A DNA stretch of 64,000 nucleotides from Pseudorhodoferax sp. Leaf267 (lineage in GTDB: Bacteria; Pseudomonadota; Gammaproteobacteria; Burkholderiales; Burkholderiaceae_C): NCBI RefSeq assembly GCF_001422405.1, contig NZ_LMMV01000004.1:12643-76642 (forward strand). The letters are read 5' to 3'. Under the pieces are notes generated by a model, which saw only the letters and a program-made list of their open reading frames with translations, had not been told where the DNA came from and did not search any database. The translations under genes and the position numbers were made by a program. Of the stretch, positions 17,686 to 26,275 are shown one piece after another (position 1 is the stretch's first letter; every line of letters begins with the position of its first letter).

Positions 17686-18600
17686 ATGGAAAAAGAAGTC
17701 GATCCCACGGTCCTTGCGGTCATCAATGAAAAGCGCCTGGCGGGCGACAAGCGCACGCCTGTCGAGATCATCGCCAAGATGGGCGTGTTCGATGCGCGCG
17801 ACAAGGCCTCGGACCATGCCTGGCTGGCCACGGGCGACAACGTGATCGCCACCATGTGGGCCGAGTTCGTGCGCGTCGGGGCCGGCGGGCGCTGGTTCGC
17901 GCTGGAGTCGCTGGACGCGCTGCACCGCATCGGCGGGGGCGAGCGCAGCGCGCTGCAGATGCAGCGCGCCAAGGACCGCATCCAGCTGCTCAAGCGCACG
18001 CTGGACGCCGGCCAGGGCTTTCGCGTGGTGCTGCAGACCAACCGCGTGGCGATCGCCAGCCTGGAGACCGACAAGGCGGCCAAGGTGTCCATGCGCGTGC
18101 CCGATGAACAGGAATGGCATGTCGCCGACTGGAACCCCGACCAGAAATTCGCCGTGCTGGTGCGCGGCGAGCGCGGCTGGCTGCCCAGCGAAGAAGAGCA
18201 GCAGGCCGCGCGCGCGCCCGGCCACGTGCCAGCCATCGTGGTGCAGGCCGCTGCGGGCCAGGTCTCGCGCGAACAGGTGCAGGCCATCGCCATGGAACAC
18301 CTGACGCAGCATTTCTCGGCCTATGGCTACAAGGCCGAGGACGTGTCGGCCCAGCAGTTGGGCTATGACATCCAGGTGTCCGACAAGAAGGGCAAGGTCC
18401 TGCTGCAGATCGCCGCGAAGGGCACGGCCACCGGCGTGGCCGGTTTCCAGCTCACGGCCAAGGAACGCGCCCGCGCCGCGCAGGGCGACCCGTGGCGGCT
18501 GGCGGTGGTGATGGACGCCACCGGCCCGGCCAAGGTGCACAAGCTGTTCAAGCCATCGGAGATCGAACAGGCCCCCGGCCTGGAGCCCCTGCTCGACTGA
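17686..18600 (+). CDS. DUF3883-domain protein, possibly with a degenerate nuclease motif
   Basis: A 304-residue cytoplasmic protein. The C-terminal third (HFSAYGYKAEDVSAQQLGYDI, KVLLQIAAKGT, then FQLTAKERARAAQGDPWRLAVV) matches the DUF3883 domain found in restriction and DNA-repair proteins, a PD-(D/E)XK-like fold. The position that normally reads E-V-K-G-T is Q-I-A-A-K-G-T, so the acidic metal ligand seems lost while the lysine stays. The N-terminal part (AWLATGDNVIATMWAEFVRV, RWFALESLDALHR) is not recognised. No restriction or helicase genes are beside it. The ATG at 17686 has no clear ribosome site. Confidence 0.65.
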   Translation: MEKEVDPTVLAVINEKRLAGDKRTPVEIIAKMGVFDARDKASDHAWLATGDNVIATMWAEFVRVGAGGRWFALESLDALHRIGGGERSALQMQRAKDRIQLLKRTLDAGQGFRVVLQTNRVAIASLETDKAAKVSMRVPDEQEWHVADWNPDQKFAVLVRGERGWLPSEEEQQAARAPGHVPAIVVQAAAGQVSREQVQAIAMEHLTQHFSAYGYKAEDVSAQQLGYDIQVSDKKGKVLLQIAAKGTATGVAGFQLTAKERARAAQGDPWRLAVVMDATGPAKVHKLFKPSEIEQAPGLEPLLD

Positions 18601-18603
18601 GTG

Positions 18604-18861
18604 TCAATCCGGCGTGAAGCGCGCCTGGAACCGGGCCGCGTCGGCCGCCAGCTCGTAGGTCACGAGCTGGCCGTTCTTGCCGTCGGCCAGCCGGTAGGCG
18701 GCGAACAGGCTCCAGCGGCCCTGCGGGTCGTAGCTGGGCGGGTCCACCAGCGCATACGGGTGCGGCACGAAGACCTCGTGCTCGAAGAGCGCGCGGTCGC
18801 GGTCGCGGTTGCGCGGCGACGGGAACAGCTTGTAGGTGGCGGTGGTGACGGCTTCGGCCAT
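18604..18861 (-). CDS. Small conserved-looking hypothetical protein
   Basis: An 85-residue soluble protein, not assigned to a family. It has typical codon use for this genome and a plausible amphipathic composition (EHEVFVPHPYALVDPPSYDP, then GRWSLFAAYRLADGKNGQL). It converges on the DUF3883 gene, with the two stops 3 bp apart, and precedes the CoA-transferase gene by 43 bp on the opposite reading order. Function unknown. Confidence 0.6.
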   Translation of the reverse strand: MAEAVTTATYKLFPSPRNRDRDRALFEHEVFVPHPYALVDPPSYDPQGRWSLFAAYRLADGKNGQLVTYELAADAARFQARFTPD

Positions 18862-18904
18862 GGCGGCAAGGGGTGTGAACTCAAAGCCGCATTGTCGGCC
18901 TCGC

Positions 18905-20140
18905 TCAGCCGGGCTCTACACCCGCCACCACGGCCGCGTCGTGCAGCCGCCCGATGGCCGCGCCGTCCAGGCCCAGCACCTCGGCCAGGACCTCGTCGGT
19001 GTGGCTGCCGATGTAGGGTGCCGGCCGCGTGGGCGCACGCGCCATGGCCGGCGCACGCACCGGGCTGCCGGCCACCAGGTGCTCACCCATGCCTGGTGTG
19101 GTGGCCTGCTCGAACACCGGGTTGTGCAGGCTCACGCGCGGGTCGCTGGCCAGCAGCTCGCCCACGGTCTTGTAGCGGCCCCAGCAGACCTTGTTCGCCT
19201 GCAGTTCGCGCTCCACGTCGGCCGTGCCGCGCGCGGCGAACCAGGGCTCGACCAGCTCGGCGATGGCGTCGCGGCCGGCGTAGCGCTGGGCCTCGTCGTC
19301 GAAGTCCAGGCCCAGGCGCTGCTGCGTGGCGGCCACGGCCTCGGCGATGCCGCAGGCCTTGACCAGCGAGCGCCACTGCCCGGCCGAGATCGCCGCGACC
19401 ATGATGCGCTCGCCATCCGCCGTGGCGAAGTCGCGGCCGAAGGCGCCGTAGATGTGGTTGCCAATGGACGGCCGCTCCGCGTGCAGCAGCTCGGCCTCGG
19501 CCAGCACGCCCAGGTTGGACAGCGTGGCGAACGCCATGTCGGACAGCGCCAGCTTGAGCTCGGCGCCCTCGGCCGTGCGCGTGCGCTGGTGCACGGCCGC
19601 GACGATGGCGAACGCGGCCTGGTAGGCGCAGGCCACGTCCCAGGACGGCATCACGTGGTTGACCGGCCGCTCGCGCGAGCCGCCGCCCGTGGCATAGGGG
19701 TAGCCGGTCGCGCAGTTCACGGTGTAGTCCACGGCCGTGCTGCCGTCGGCGTTGCCCTGGATGGTGCAGCTGATGACGTCCGCACGGCGTGCGGCCAGCA
19801 CCGCGTGCGCCAGCCACGGCGTGCCGATGTTGGTCAGCAGCACGCCGGCGTCCGGCCCCGGCGCGGTGGCCAGGGCTTGCACGAGCTCGCGGCCTTCGGG
19901 CTTGCGGATGTCGATGGCCACCGAGCGCTTGCCCTTGTTGAGCCCCGCCCAGTAAATGCTGCGGCCCTGGCCCTCGGGGTGCGGCATGCGCGGCAGGCGT
20001 GCGTAGTCGATGCCGCCACCGGGAATGTCCACGCGGATCACGTCGGCGCCGAACTGCGACAGCGCCAGGCCGGCCAGGGGGGCTGCGATGAAGGCTGAGC
20101 TTTCGATGACGCGCAGGCGGTTCAGGAACGGGTAGGTCAT
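18905..20140 (-). CDS. mct: CaiB/BaiF CoA-transferase, mesaconyl-CoA C1-C4 transferase-like
   Basis: A 411-residue class III CoA-transferase. The start (MTYPFLNRLRVIESSAFIAAPLAGLALSQFGADVIRVD) and the GGGIDYARLPR block resemble Mct, which moves CoA between the C1 and C4 carboxyls of mesaconate within one molecule. The WAGLNKGKRSVAIDIRKPEGR segment and an aspartate in HVMPSWDVACAYQ fit the family's acyl-aspartate chemistry. It overlaps the next gene by ATGA, and that gene looks like mesaconyl-C4-CoA hydratase; the pairing is the main support for the specific name. A general CoA-transferase role remains possible. Confidence 0.7.
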   Translation of the reverse strand: MTYPFLNRLRVIESSAFIAAPLAGLALSQFGADVIRVDIPGGGIDYARLPRMPHPEGQGRSIYWAGLNKGKRSVAIDIRKPEGRELVQALATAPGPDAGVLLTNIGTPWLAHAVLAARRADVISCTIQGNADGSTAVDYTVNCATGYPYATGGGSRERPVNHVMPSWDVACAYQAAFAIVAAVHQRTRTAEGAELKLALSDMAFATLSNLGVLAEAELLHAERPSIGNHIYGAFGRDFATADGERIMVAAISAGQWRSLVKACGIAEAVAATQQRLGLDFDDEAQRYAGRDAIAELVEPWFAARGTADVERELQANKVCWGRYKTVGELLASDPRVSLHNPVFEQATTPGMGEHLVAGSPVRAPAMARAPTRPAPYIGSHTDEVLAEVLGLDGAAIGRLHDAAVVAGVEPG

Positions 20141-21027
20141 GCGGGCTCCAGTTCGGCCGTGGCCTGCATCGCCAGCGCGCCTTCGTGGTCGCGCGCCCAC
20201 AGCGCCAGCTGGCCCCCGCCCTCGTCGCGCCCGCAGACCGTGAAGCGGTGGATGTCGAAGATCGGCCGCACGGCCTTGAACGCGAAGCGTCGCACCGCCT
20301 GGCCCGGCCGCTCGCGGCGCGCCAGGTCCATCAGCAAGGTGGCGATCAAGGGGCCGTGCACGATGAGGCCGGGGTAGCCCTCGACCTCGGTCACATAGCT
20401 GCGGTCGTAGTGGATGCGGTGGCCGTTGAAGGTCAGCGCCGAGTAGCGGAACAGCAGCACCGGGTCGGGCACGATGCCGCGCTCGAATTGCGCATCGGCC
20501 GGCGCGGGCTCCGGCGTGGCGGCGGGCGCGCCGGGCTGGGGCGCGTCGCGATAGACGATGTCGTGCTCCTCGGTGATGGCCACACCTTCTGCGCCGGCGA
20601 TCTCGTGCTGCACGGTGACGAACACCAGCGCGCCGCTGCGGCCGGACTTGGTGGTCACGTCGAGGATGCGCGAGGTGCGCGTGATGGCCTCGCCCAGGCG
20701 CAGCGGGCGGTGGAACTGCAGCCGCCCGCCGGCCCACATGCGGCGCGGCAGCGGCACGGGCGGCAGGAAGCCGCCACGGCGCGGGTGGCCGTCCTCGCCG
20801 ATGGCGCGCGCGGGCGCCAGGGGCAGGAAATACAGCCAGTGCCACAGCGGCGGCAGCGCATCGCCGGGCGCAGGCGCCGGGTCGTCGCGGTCCAGCGTGG
20901 CCGACAGGGCGGCCACGGGCTGCAGGGCGGCGGTGTCGCGCAGGGTCTCGGTGCGGCCGATCCAGTCGCGCAGGTGGTTCAGGTCGGTGTCGGAGGCGGA
21001 AGCGGAAGAGGTGCGGGGTGTGCTCAT
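20137..21027 (-). CDS. meh: MaoC-like hydratase, mesaconyl-C4-CoA hydratase-like
   Basis: A 296-residue protein with an FAS1-like dehydratase N-terminal half (LPPLWHWLYFLPLAPARAIGEDGHPRRGGFLPPVPLPRRMWAGG) and a hot-dog C-terminal half (FRYSALTFNGHRIHYDRSY, GYPGLIVHGPLIATLLMDL), the layout of mesaconyl-C4-CoA hydratase. The enzyme would turn mesaconyl-C4-CoA into citramalyl-CoA. It is translationally coupled (4-bp overlap) to the CoA-transferase gene. Citramalyl-CoA lyase is not in the window, so any complete mesaconate or itaconate route must involve genes elsewhere. Confidence 0.7.
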   Translation of the reverse strand: MSTPRTSSASASDTDLNHLRDWIGRTETLRDTAALQPVAALSATLDRDDPAPAPGDALPPLWHWLYFLPLAPARAIGEDGHPRRGGFLPPVPLPRRMWAGGRLQFHRPLRLGEAITRTSRILDVTTKSGRSGALVFVTVQHEIAGAEGVAITEEHDIVYRDAPQPGAPAATPEPAPADAQFERGIVPDPVLLFRYSALTFNGHRIHYDRSYVTEVEGYPGLIVHGPLIATLLMDLARRERPGQAVRRFAFKAVRPIFDIHRFTVCGRDEGGGQLALWARDHEGALAMQATAELEPA

Positions 21028-21070
21028 GCCGCCATCTTGCGCGATGGCGGCGCGCCCGGCCATCGGCTTT

Positions 21071-21874
21071 TCAAGAAGGGGCTGTTCGGCCGCGGCGCGC
21101 GGCCACGGCGTCCAGGTAGTCCTGCAGGATGGCGGCGTCGTCGATGGTGTCCGAGCCGGGCTGGTGGAACTCCGGGTGCCACTGCACGGCGGCCACGTAG
21201 CTCTTGTGCACGTCCTTGCGGCGGATGGCTTCGATGATGCCGTCGCTGACGCTGAAGGCCTCGGCGTCGAAGTCGTCGGCCAGGCGCTTGATGGCCTGGT
21301 GGTGGATGCTGTTCACGCGCGCGCGCTCCACGCCGGGGTACAGCCGCGACAGGCGCGAGCCCTGCACGATGTCCACGCTGTGGTAGTTCAGGTCGTAGGT
21401 CACCGCGTCACGGTGCACGAAGGACTCGGGCACCTGGGTGTTGATGTCCTGGTACAGCGTGCCGCCGAAGGCCACGTTGAGCAGCTGCAGGCCGCGGCAG
21501 ATGCCGAAGATGGGCTTGCCCACAGCCTCGAACGCGGCGACCAGGGCCTTGTCGTACTCGTCGCGGATGCGGTCGCCGGCCCAGTTCTCGTGCAGTGGCT
21601 CCTCGCCGTAGCTGCCGGGCCAGACGTCGGCGCCGCCGTGCATGACCAGGCCGTCCAGCCACTGCGCGTAGTGCTCGTAGGTCACGTCGCCGCGCTGCGT
21701 GCTGCCCGTGGGGCAGGGCACCATGACGACCATGGCGCCGGTGGACATGAGCCAGTGCGCGATCGACTGCTCCACGTACTGCAGCGTCTTGCCCGTGAAC
21801 AGCGAACGCGTGGGGTCGGCATGCGAGAAGCAGGCGGACAGGCCGATCTTCAGGCGGCTGTGGGTGGTGTTCAT
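21071..21874 (-). CDS. Gamma-glutamyl-gamma-aminobutyrate hydrolase family protein
   Basis: A second class I amidotransferase-fold hydrolase (peptidase C26), 267 residues, with an intact triad: Cys126 in GICRG, His233 and Glu235 in QWHPEF. It is clearly diverged from the PuuD at 5547, with a different insert (WPGSYGEEPLHENWAGDRIRDEYD) and the substrate-side block NSIHHQAIKRL. It has no puu neighbours here. It could act on another gamma-glutamyl amide. The ATG at 21874 is preferred over one 14 codons upstream because the family begins near KIGLSAC. Confidence 0.85.
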   Translation of the reverse strand: MNTTHSRLKIGLSACFSHADPTRSLFTGKTLQYVEQSIAHWLMSTGAMVVMVPCPTGSTQRGDVTYEHYAQWLDGLVMHGGADVWPGSYGEEPLHENWAGDRIRDEYDKALVAAFEAVGKPIFGICRGLQLLNVAFGGTLYQDINTQVPESFVHRDAVTYDLNYHSVDIVQGSRLSRLYPGVERARVNSIHHQAIKRLADDFDAEAFSVSDGIIEAIRRKDVHKSYVAAVQWHPEFHQPGSDTIDDAAILQDYLDAVAARRGRTAPS

Positions 21875-21932
21875 GGCCGTGCGTGCGCAAAGAACACCAT
21901 TGTCCCTGCGTGGCACGCCCCGCGCTGCGGCC

Positions 21933-22256
21933 CTATGGCCTGTGAGGAAAGCCGGCCCCTGGCGTCACCGGAACCTCAGTGGCCAGCGCCTCTTCCATAC
22001 GCCGGCGGTAGATGGCGGCGGCGATGCGGCCCAGTGCCTCGCGCCGGTCGGTCATGGCAGGGTTTGCGGCCACGGAATCGTGGGCCAGTTCGTCCGGCGT
22101 GGTGCCCGCGAGGTCGTCCCTGGCAAAACCTTGCGCTCCGAAATCGATGCCGCCACCCGGTAACGACAGACCGATGCCCGGCGCCACGCGGGTGCCAATG
22201 TTGCGCGCCGTATCAGCCCGCTGCACCACGCGCAGGCGCTCGAAGCCCGGTCGCAT
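21933..22256 (-). other. Unrecognised open frame in a 540-bp gap, possibly a gene remnant
   Basis: Between the C26 hydrolase (21874) and the SDR (22414) no clear gene is seen. The best candidate is a 107-codon minus-strand frame starting MRPGFERLRVVQRAD with a helical C-terminus (RREALGRIAAAIYRRRMEEAL). It has coding-like composition but uses codons rare in the neighbours (TTA, GGA, AGG, GTT, ACT), has no ribosome site and matches no family I know. The frame stays open upstream to about 22469 with lower-quality sequence. It may be the decayed end of a larger gene or a divergent orphan. Confidence 0.3.
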
Positions 22257-22413
22257 GGCGCCTGCCTTGAACGGCACGCGCGTGCCAACGCTCGGGGAAC
22301 AACCGCTGCCGCTTCCTGCAGTGCGGACGCGCTGCATGCCGCCAGATCGTCGAACTGTTCTCGGTTTGCGCCGGCTGGCGCGCAGCGCGGGCACGGCCCG
22401 GGCCGGGCGGTCG

Positions 22414-23136
22414 CTAGAACACCACCGGCTGCACGACCGGATGCAGCACCACCTCGTCGATGCGCACATGCCGTGGCGCGCACAGCACGTGCAGGACGGA
22501 CTGCGCGACGTCCAGCGGCTGCAGATGCAGCGCGCGTTCTGCCGTTCCCGGCACGTGGCCGTTGAAGTGGGTGTCGGTCATGCCGGGCCGGATCTCGGTC
22601 ACGCGCAGGCCGATGGGCTGGCCTTCGTGCGCCAGCGCCTGCGTCAACGCGCGCTGCGCGTACTTGCTGGCCGTGTACAGCCCACCGTGCGCGAACGTGC
22701 GGGTGCTGACGTCGCTGGTGATGGTGACCACCTGGCTGTCCAGGCCCGCCGCATGTCGCCGCCGGAAATGCGGGAAGAAGCACTGGCTGGCCAACAGCAG
22801 GCCCAGCACGTTGGTGTCCATGACACGGTGGTAGTCCGCCACGCTGGTGTGCTCGATCGGTGCGAAGAAGCCGACGCCGGCGTTGTGCACCAGGCTGTCG
22901 GCGCCCGCGTCGGCCGCGGCATCGGCGAAGGCGCGTACGCTCGACGCGTCGGTGACGTCCAGTGCAAGCATGCGCACACCTGGCGGCGCGGGCCCATCCG
23001 CGGCCCGGGCGCCACCGATCACGCTCGCGCCGTGTTCGGCCAGCAGCACCGCCATGGCCTGGCCGATGCCGCGGCTGGCGCCGGCAATGGCCACGGTACG
23101 CCCGGCCAATGGCCGCGCCGGTCGCTGACCGTCCAC
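22414..23136 (-). CDS. Short-chain dehydrogenase/reductase
   Basis: A 240-residue classical SDR using NAD(P)H. It carries the cofactor motif GASRGIG near the N-terminus, the NAG motif (VHNAGVGFF), a serine in ITSDVS and the catalytic YTASK pair. The start is a GTG at 23136, 5 bp after the stop of the upstream subtilase, giving the family-typical distance to the Rossmann loop. Substrate is unknown. It follows the subtilase on the same strand, but a functional link is not evident. Confidence 0.82.
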   Translation of the reverse strand: MDGQRPARPLAGRTVAIAGASRGIGQAMAVLLAEHGASVIGGARAADGPAPPGVRMLALDVTDASSVRAFADAAADAGADSLVHNAGVGFFAPIEHTSVADYHRVMDTNVLGLLLASQCFFPHFRRRHAAGLDSQVVTITSDVSTRTFAHGGLYTASKYAQRALTQALAHEGQPIGLRVTEIRPGMTDTHFNGHVPGTAERALHLQPLDVAQSVLHVLCAPRHVRIDEVVLHPVVQPVVF

Positions 23137-23141
23137 GGGGT

Positions 23142-24959
23142 TCAGCCCGGGCGTTGCCGGCGCCAGGCGAGCAGCGCCACGGCCCACAGGCCCAGGCCCC
23201 ACAGCCAGCCCGTGCTGCCGCCGCCGCCACCGCCGCCGCCACCGCCACCGCCATCGCCGCCGCCGGCCGCGACGGCGTTCACGTTGACCGTGGCGGCGTC
23301 GCGCAGGCCGTCACTGTTGGTCACGACCAGGCGGAACACGTAGTCGGCGCTGGAGGACGCGAGCTGCACGCTGGCCTGGGCCGAGGTGGCCCCGTTGATG
23401 GTCACCGTCGGGCCGTCGATCTGGGTCCACTGGTAGCTGGTGATAGCGCTGCCGGCGCCGGCCGCGCTGGTGCGGCCGTCCAGCGTGACCGTCGCGCCGG
23501 CCACGGCCTGGGCGACCGGCGCGATGGCCGCGCCGGGCGCCCGGGCGGTGCTGGCGATCTGCAGGGCCGCCGTGGCGTCCAGCAGGCCGGGGCCGCAGGT
23601 GGCGGTCGTGCAGTTGCAGGCCACGGTGCCGTTCACGCTGCACGAGGGCGCGCCGGCCACCGCCACGTGCGGGCGTGAGGAGTCCTGCAGGCGCACCACC
23701 AGTTGCGCCGGGGTCAGCGAAGGGTTCACGGCCAGCATCAGCGAGGCCACGCCCGCGGCCATGGGCGACGAGAAACTGGTGCCGGCTTTCAGGCCGTAGG
23801 TGTCGACGGTGGGCACGGTGCTGCCCGCGTTGTCCAGCGCATAGATGCCGCGCGCGGACGTGCCGCCCGGCGCCATCAGCCCCGTGTTGGGCCCGTAATC
23901 GGAGTAGGCGGTCTTGCGGCCATCCTCCTGCACCGCACCGACCGCCAGCACACGGGCGCAGTCGGCCGGCCGCGCGAGCGCGCCCGCGCCGTTGCCGGCG
24001 GCCACCACCAGCAGCGCGCCGGCATCGGTGATCTCGTTGATGACGTCCTGGTAGCTCGCGCTGCAGGCCGCATCGCCACCAAAGCTCAGGTTCAGGATAC
24101 GCGCCGGGTTCGGGTTGGCGGGCACGCCCTGCACCGCCAGGCCCGCGGCCCAGCGCATGCCGTCCAGCAGGTCGGACAGCAGCGCGCCGCACTTGCCTGC
24201 GATGCGCACCGGCAGGATCCTGCCCTGCCAGTCGATGCCGGCGATGCCGGCCCCATTGTTCGTGGCCGCCGCGATCTGGCCGGCGATGAAGGTGCCGTGC
24301 CAGGAGCTGTCCTCGACGTCGCAGGTGCTGAACAGCGACGAGCGCTTGTCCGCGGCGCTGACCCAGTCGCCCGGGTCGCTGGGGTCGGCGTCGCGGCCGT
24401 TGCCGTCGTTGGCGAATTCGATCTCGCTGACGAAGTCGTAGCCGGGCAGCAGCTTGCCGGCCAGGTCGGGGTGGGTCAGCCGCACGCCCACGTCCAGCAC
24501 GGCAACCACGCCAGCGGGGCGGCCGGTGCTGATGTCCCAGGCCGTGGGCATGTTGATGGCGGCGGGGAACTGGTTGGACGACTGCAGGTTCCACTGGCGG
24601 GCGCCGTATTCCGGATCGGTGGGCACGGCCAGGCGCTTGATGCGCACGTCGGGCTCGACATCGCTGACGTCCGGGTGCAGGCGCAGCCGGCGCATGGTGG
24701 CGTCCAGCGCCTCGCCGGTCTGCGCGGCGGGCAGGCGCAGCAGCTGGTGGTGCGTGCCGACAGGCCGCGCGTCGCTCATCTGCACACCCGCCGACGTGGC
24801 GACCGATCGCAGGCGTTCGCGCGCGGCCTGCGGTGCCTCGCGTGTCGCCTCGGGCGTGGGCTTGAGCCGCACGATGAGGTTCTGGACCGGTGCCTGTTCG
24901 GCGTGGGCTTGGGGCAGCAGGCCAGTGGCCAGCGCCATCGCGGCGAGGAGTTTGCGCAT
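23142..24959 (-). CDS. S8 subtilisin-like protease with a GlyGly-CTERM-like tail
   Basis: A secreted protease of 605 residues with signal peptide ([20 protein letters not shown]), an inhibitor-like propeptide, and the catalytic Asp156 (AVLDVGV), His221 (SSWHGT), oxyanion Asn323 (AAGNGAG) and Ser395 (GTSFSSP). A cadherin/PKD-like beta domain follows (about 490-560). The C-terminus has a run of 16 residues that are all glycine except one aspartate, then a hydrophobic helix ([18 protein letters not shown]) and RRQRPG. That order (Gly-rich, membrane helix, basic end) is the GlyGly-CTERM sorting signal handled by rhombosortase. No rhombosortase gene is in the window. Confidence 0.88.
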   Translation of the reverse strand: MRKLLAAMALATGLLPQAHAEQAPVQNLIVRLKPTPEATREAPQAARERLRSVATSAGVQMSDARPVGTHHQLLRLPAAQTGEALDATMRRLRLHPDVSDVEPDVRIKRLAVPTDPEYGARQWNLQSSNQFPAAINMPTAWDISTGRPAGVVAVLDVGVRLTHPDLAGKLLPGYDFVSEIEFANDGNGRDADPSDPGDWVSAADKRSSLFSTCDVEDSSWHGTFIAGQIAAATNNGAGIAGIDWQGRILPVRIAGKCGALLSDLLDGMRWAAGLAVQGVPANPNPARILNLSFGGDAACSASYQDVINEITDAGALLVVAAGNGAGALARPADCARVLAVGAVQEDGRKTAYSDYGPNTGLMAPGGTSARGIYALDNAGSTVPTVDTYGLKAGTSFSSPMAAGVASLMLAVNPSLTPAQLVVRLQDSSRPHVAVAGAPSCSVNGTVACNCTTATCGPGLLDATAALQIASTARAPGAAIAPVAQAVAGATVTLDGRTSAAGAGSAITSYQWTQIDGPTVTINGATSAQASVQLASSSADYVFRLVVTNSDGLRDAATVNVNAVAAGGGDGGGGGGGGGGGGSTGWLWGLGLWAVALLAWRRQRPG

Positions 24960-25076
24960 GGCGGCGGTTGTACCCGAGATTGGCACGGGTCAGGTGTCGG
25001 AAAGCATCGCGTCCGGCGTGCTTGCACGACAATCGGCGCCCCGCGCGCACCTGCGCGCTCCAGAACCCGCATCCGC

Positions 25077-25550
25077 ATGAAGATCACCAAAGACACCGCC
25101 GTCACCCTGCAGTACAGCGTGACCGAAGCCAACGGCAAGCCGCTGGCCAACCGCGAATCCACGGCCTACCTGCACGGCGGCTACGACAACACCCTGCCGA
25201 AGATCGAAGAGGCGCTGGAGGGCCGGGAAACCGGCTACCGCTGCACGCTGGAGCTTTCGCCCGAGGACGCCTTCGGCAAGCGCCAGGAAAGCCTGGCCCG
25301 TACCATTCCCAAGAGCGAATTCCCGCCCGGGGTGAAGGTCGGCGGCCAGCTGCGCGGCATGACGGAGGACGGGCAGGAGCAGGTGTTCACGGTCATGAAG
25401 ATCAAGGGCGACCAGGTGTTGCTGGACGCCAACCACCCCTGGGCCGACAAGGCGCTGCGCTTCACCCTGCAGGTGACCGAGGTGCGCGCAGCCACGGCTG
25501 AGGAGATCACGCACGGCCACGTGCACGGTGGCCACGGCCACCACCACTGA
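25077..25550 (+). CDS. FKBP-type peptidyl-prolyl isomerase, SlyD-like
   Basis: A 157-residue cytoplasmic prolyl isomerase and chaperone. It has the FKBP half-domains (MKITKDTAVTLQYSVTEANG...LPKIEEALEGRETG) around an insert-in-flap segment (PEDAFGKRQESLARTIPKSEFP...DANHPWADKALRF). The C-terminus is histidine-rich (HGHVHGGHGHHH), a likely metal site as in SlyD, which delivers nickel to hydrogenase maturation in other bacteria. No hydrogenase genes are nearby. It converges on the PAP2 gene. Confidence 0.9.
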   Translation: MKITKDTAVTLQYSVTEANGKPLANRESTAYLHGGYDNTLPKIEEALEGRETGYRCTLELSPEDAFGKRQESLARTIPKSEFPPGVKVGGQLRGMTEDGQEQVFTVMKIKGDQVLLDANHPWADKALRFTLQVTEVRAATAEEITHGHVHGGHGHHH

Positions 25551-25571
25551 CCGCGGCGGCGCGTCGCTGCG

Positions 25572-26195
25572 CTAGAGCGCGTCGGCGTGCAGCATGTGGC
25601 GGCTGTACACCTGGGTGCGGCCGGACACGGCCAACGCCATCTGCTGGACCAGGCCATGGGTTTCCGCGGGCCGGCCCATCTGCGGCACCAGGGCCAGCGT
25701 GCAGGCCAGTGCCACGGGCACCCAGCGCTGCCGGATGCGCGGGGCGCCCGACCGCCAGGCGATGGGCAGCAGCGCGGCCATGGCGCCCAGCGCGAAGCCG
25801 GTGACCACCTCGGACACGGAATGCGCATGCAGCGCCAGGCGCGAGATGCTGACCAGCACACCGACCAGCAGGCCGGCAGCGACGGCCAGCTGCCGCGCGC
25901 GCGGTGATCGGTCGGCCACGGCCAGCCAGGCGCCCATCGTGAACACGGCCGTCGACACGGTGCTGTGCCCGCTCAAGCCCGTGAAGTCGATGGCCGCGAT
26001 GCCCAGGCCCCAGCCCATGAAGGCCAGCTTGCTGGCCAGCACCAGCGCCACCGCCGTGCCGAACGACAGCAGCCAGGCGGCCGGCAGGCGCAGCTGGCCC
26101 GTGGCCAGCAGCCACAGCGCCAGCGCGAGGGCGGCGGGCTGCAGCAGCGTGGAATTTCCAAGCTGGGTGATGGTGGTCCAGAAACCGAGTGGCAT
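25572..26195 (-). CDS. PAP2-family membrane phosphatase
   Basis: A 207-residue integral membrane protein with about six hydrophobic segments. The acid-phosphatase motifs GLSGHSTVS and SRLALHAHSVSEVVTGFALG are present, with glutamate in place of the more common aspartate after the last histidine. The first motif (K-x6-R-P) is not obvious. Members dephosphorylate lipid phosphates such as undecaprenyl pyrophosphate or phosphatidic acid at the outer face of the inner membrane. The activity of this member is therefore less certain than the family call. Confidence 0.8.
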   Translation of the reverse strand: MPLGFWTTITQLGNSTLLQPAALALALWLLATGQLRLPAAWLLSFGTAVALVLASKLAFMGWGLGIAAIDFTGLSGHSTVSTAVFTMGAWLAVADRSPRARQLAVAAGLLVGVLVSISRLALHAHSVSEVVTGFALGAMAALLPIAWRSGAPRIRQRWVPVALACTLALVPQMGRPAETHGLVQQMALAVSGRTQVYSRHMLHADAL

Positions 26196-26275
26196 GGCGG
26201 GGAGGCGGGCGGCGCGTGCATTGTCGCGACATCCGGGAAGACCCTAGGGTCAGGTACCGCGTCCGCGGGCACGGT

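Noticed and set aside
23218-23272. GCC-repeat tract that could be taken for a microsatellite or a CRISPR-like repeat
   Set aside because: It is the codon run for the glycine-rich tail of the subtilase and has no spacer structure.
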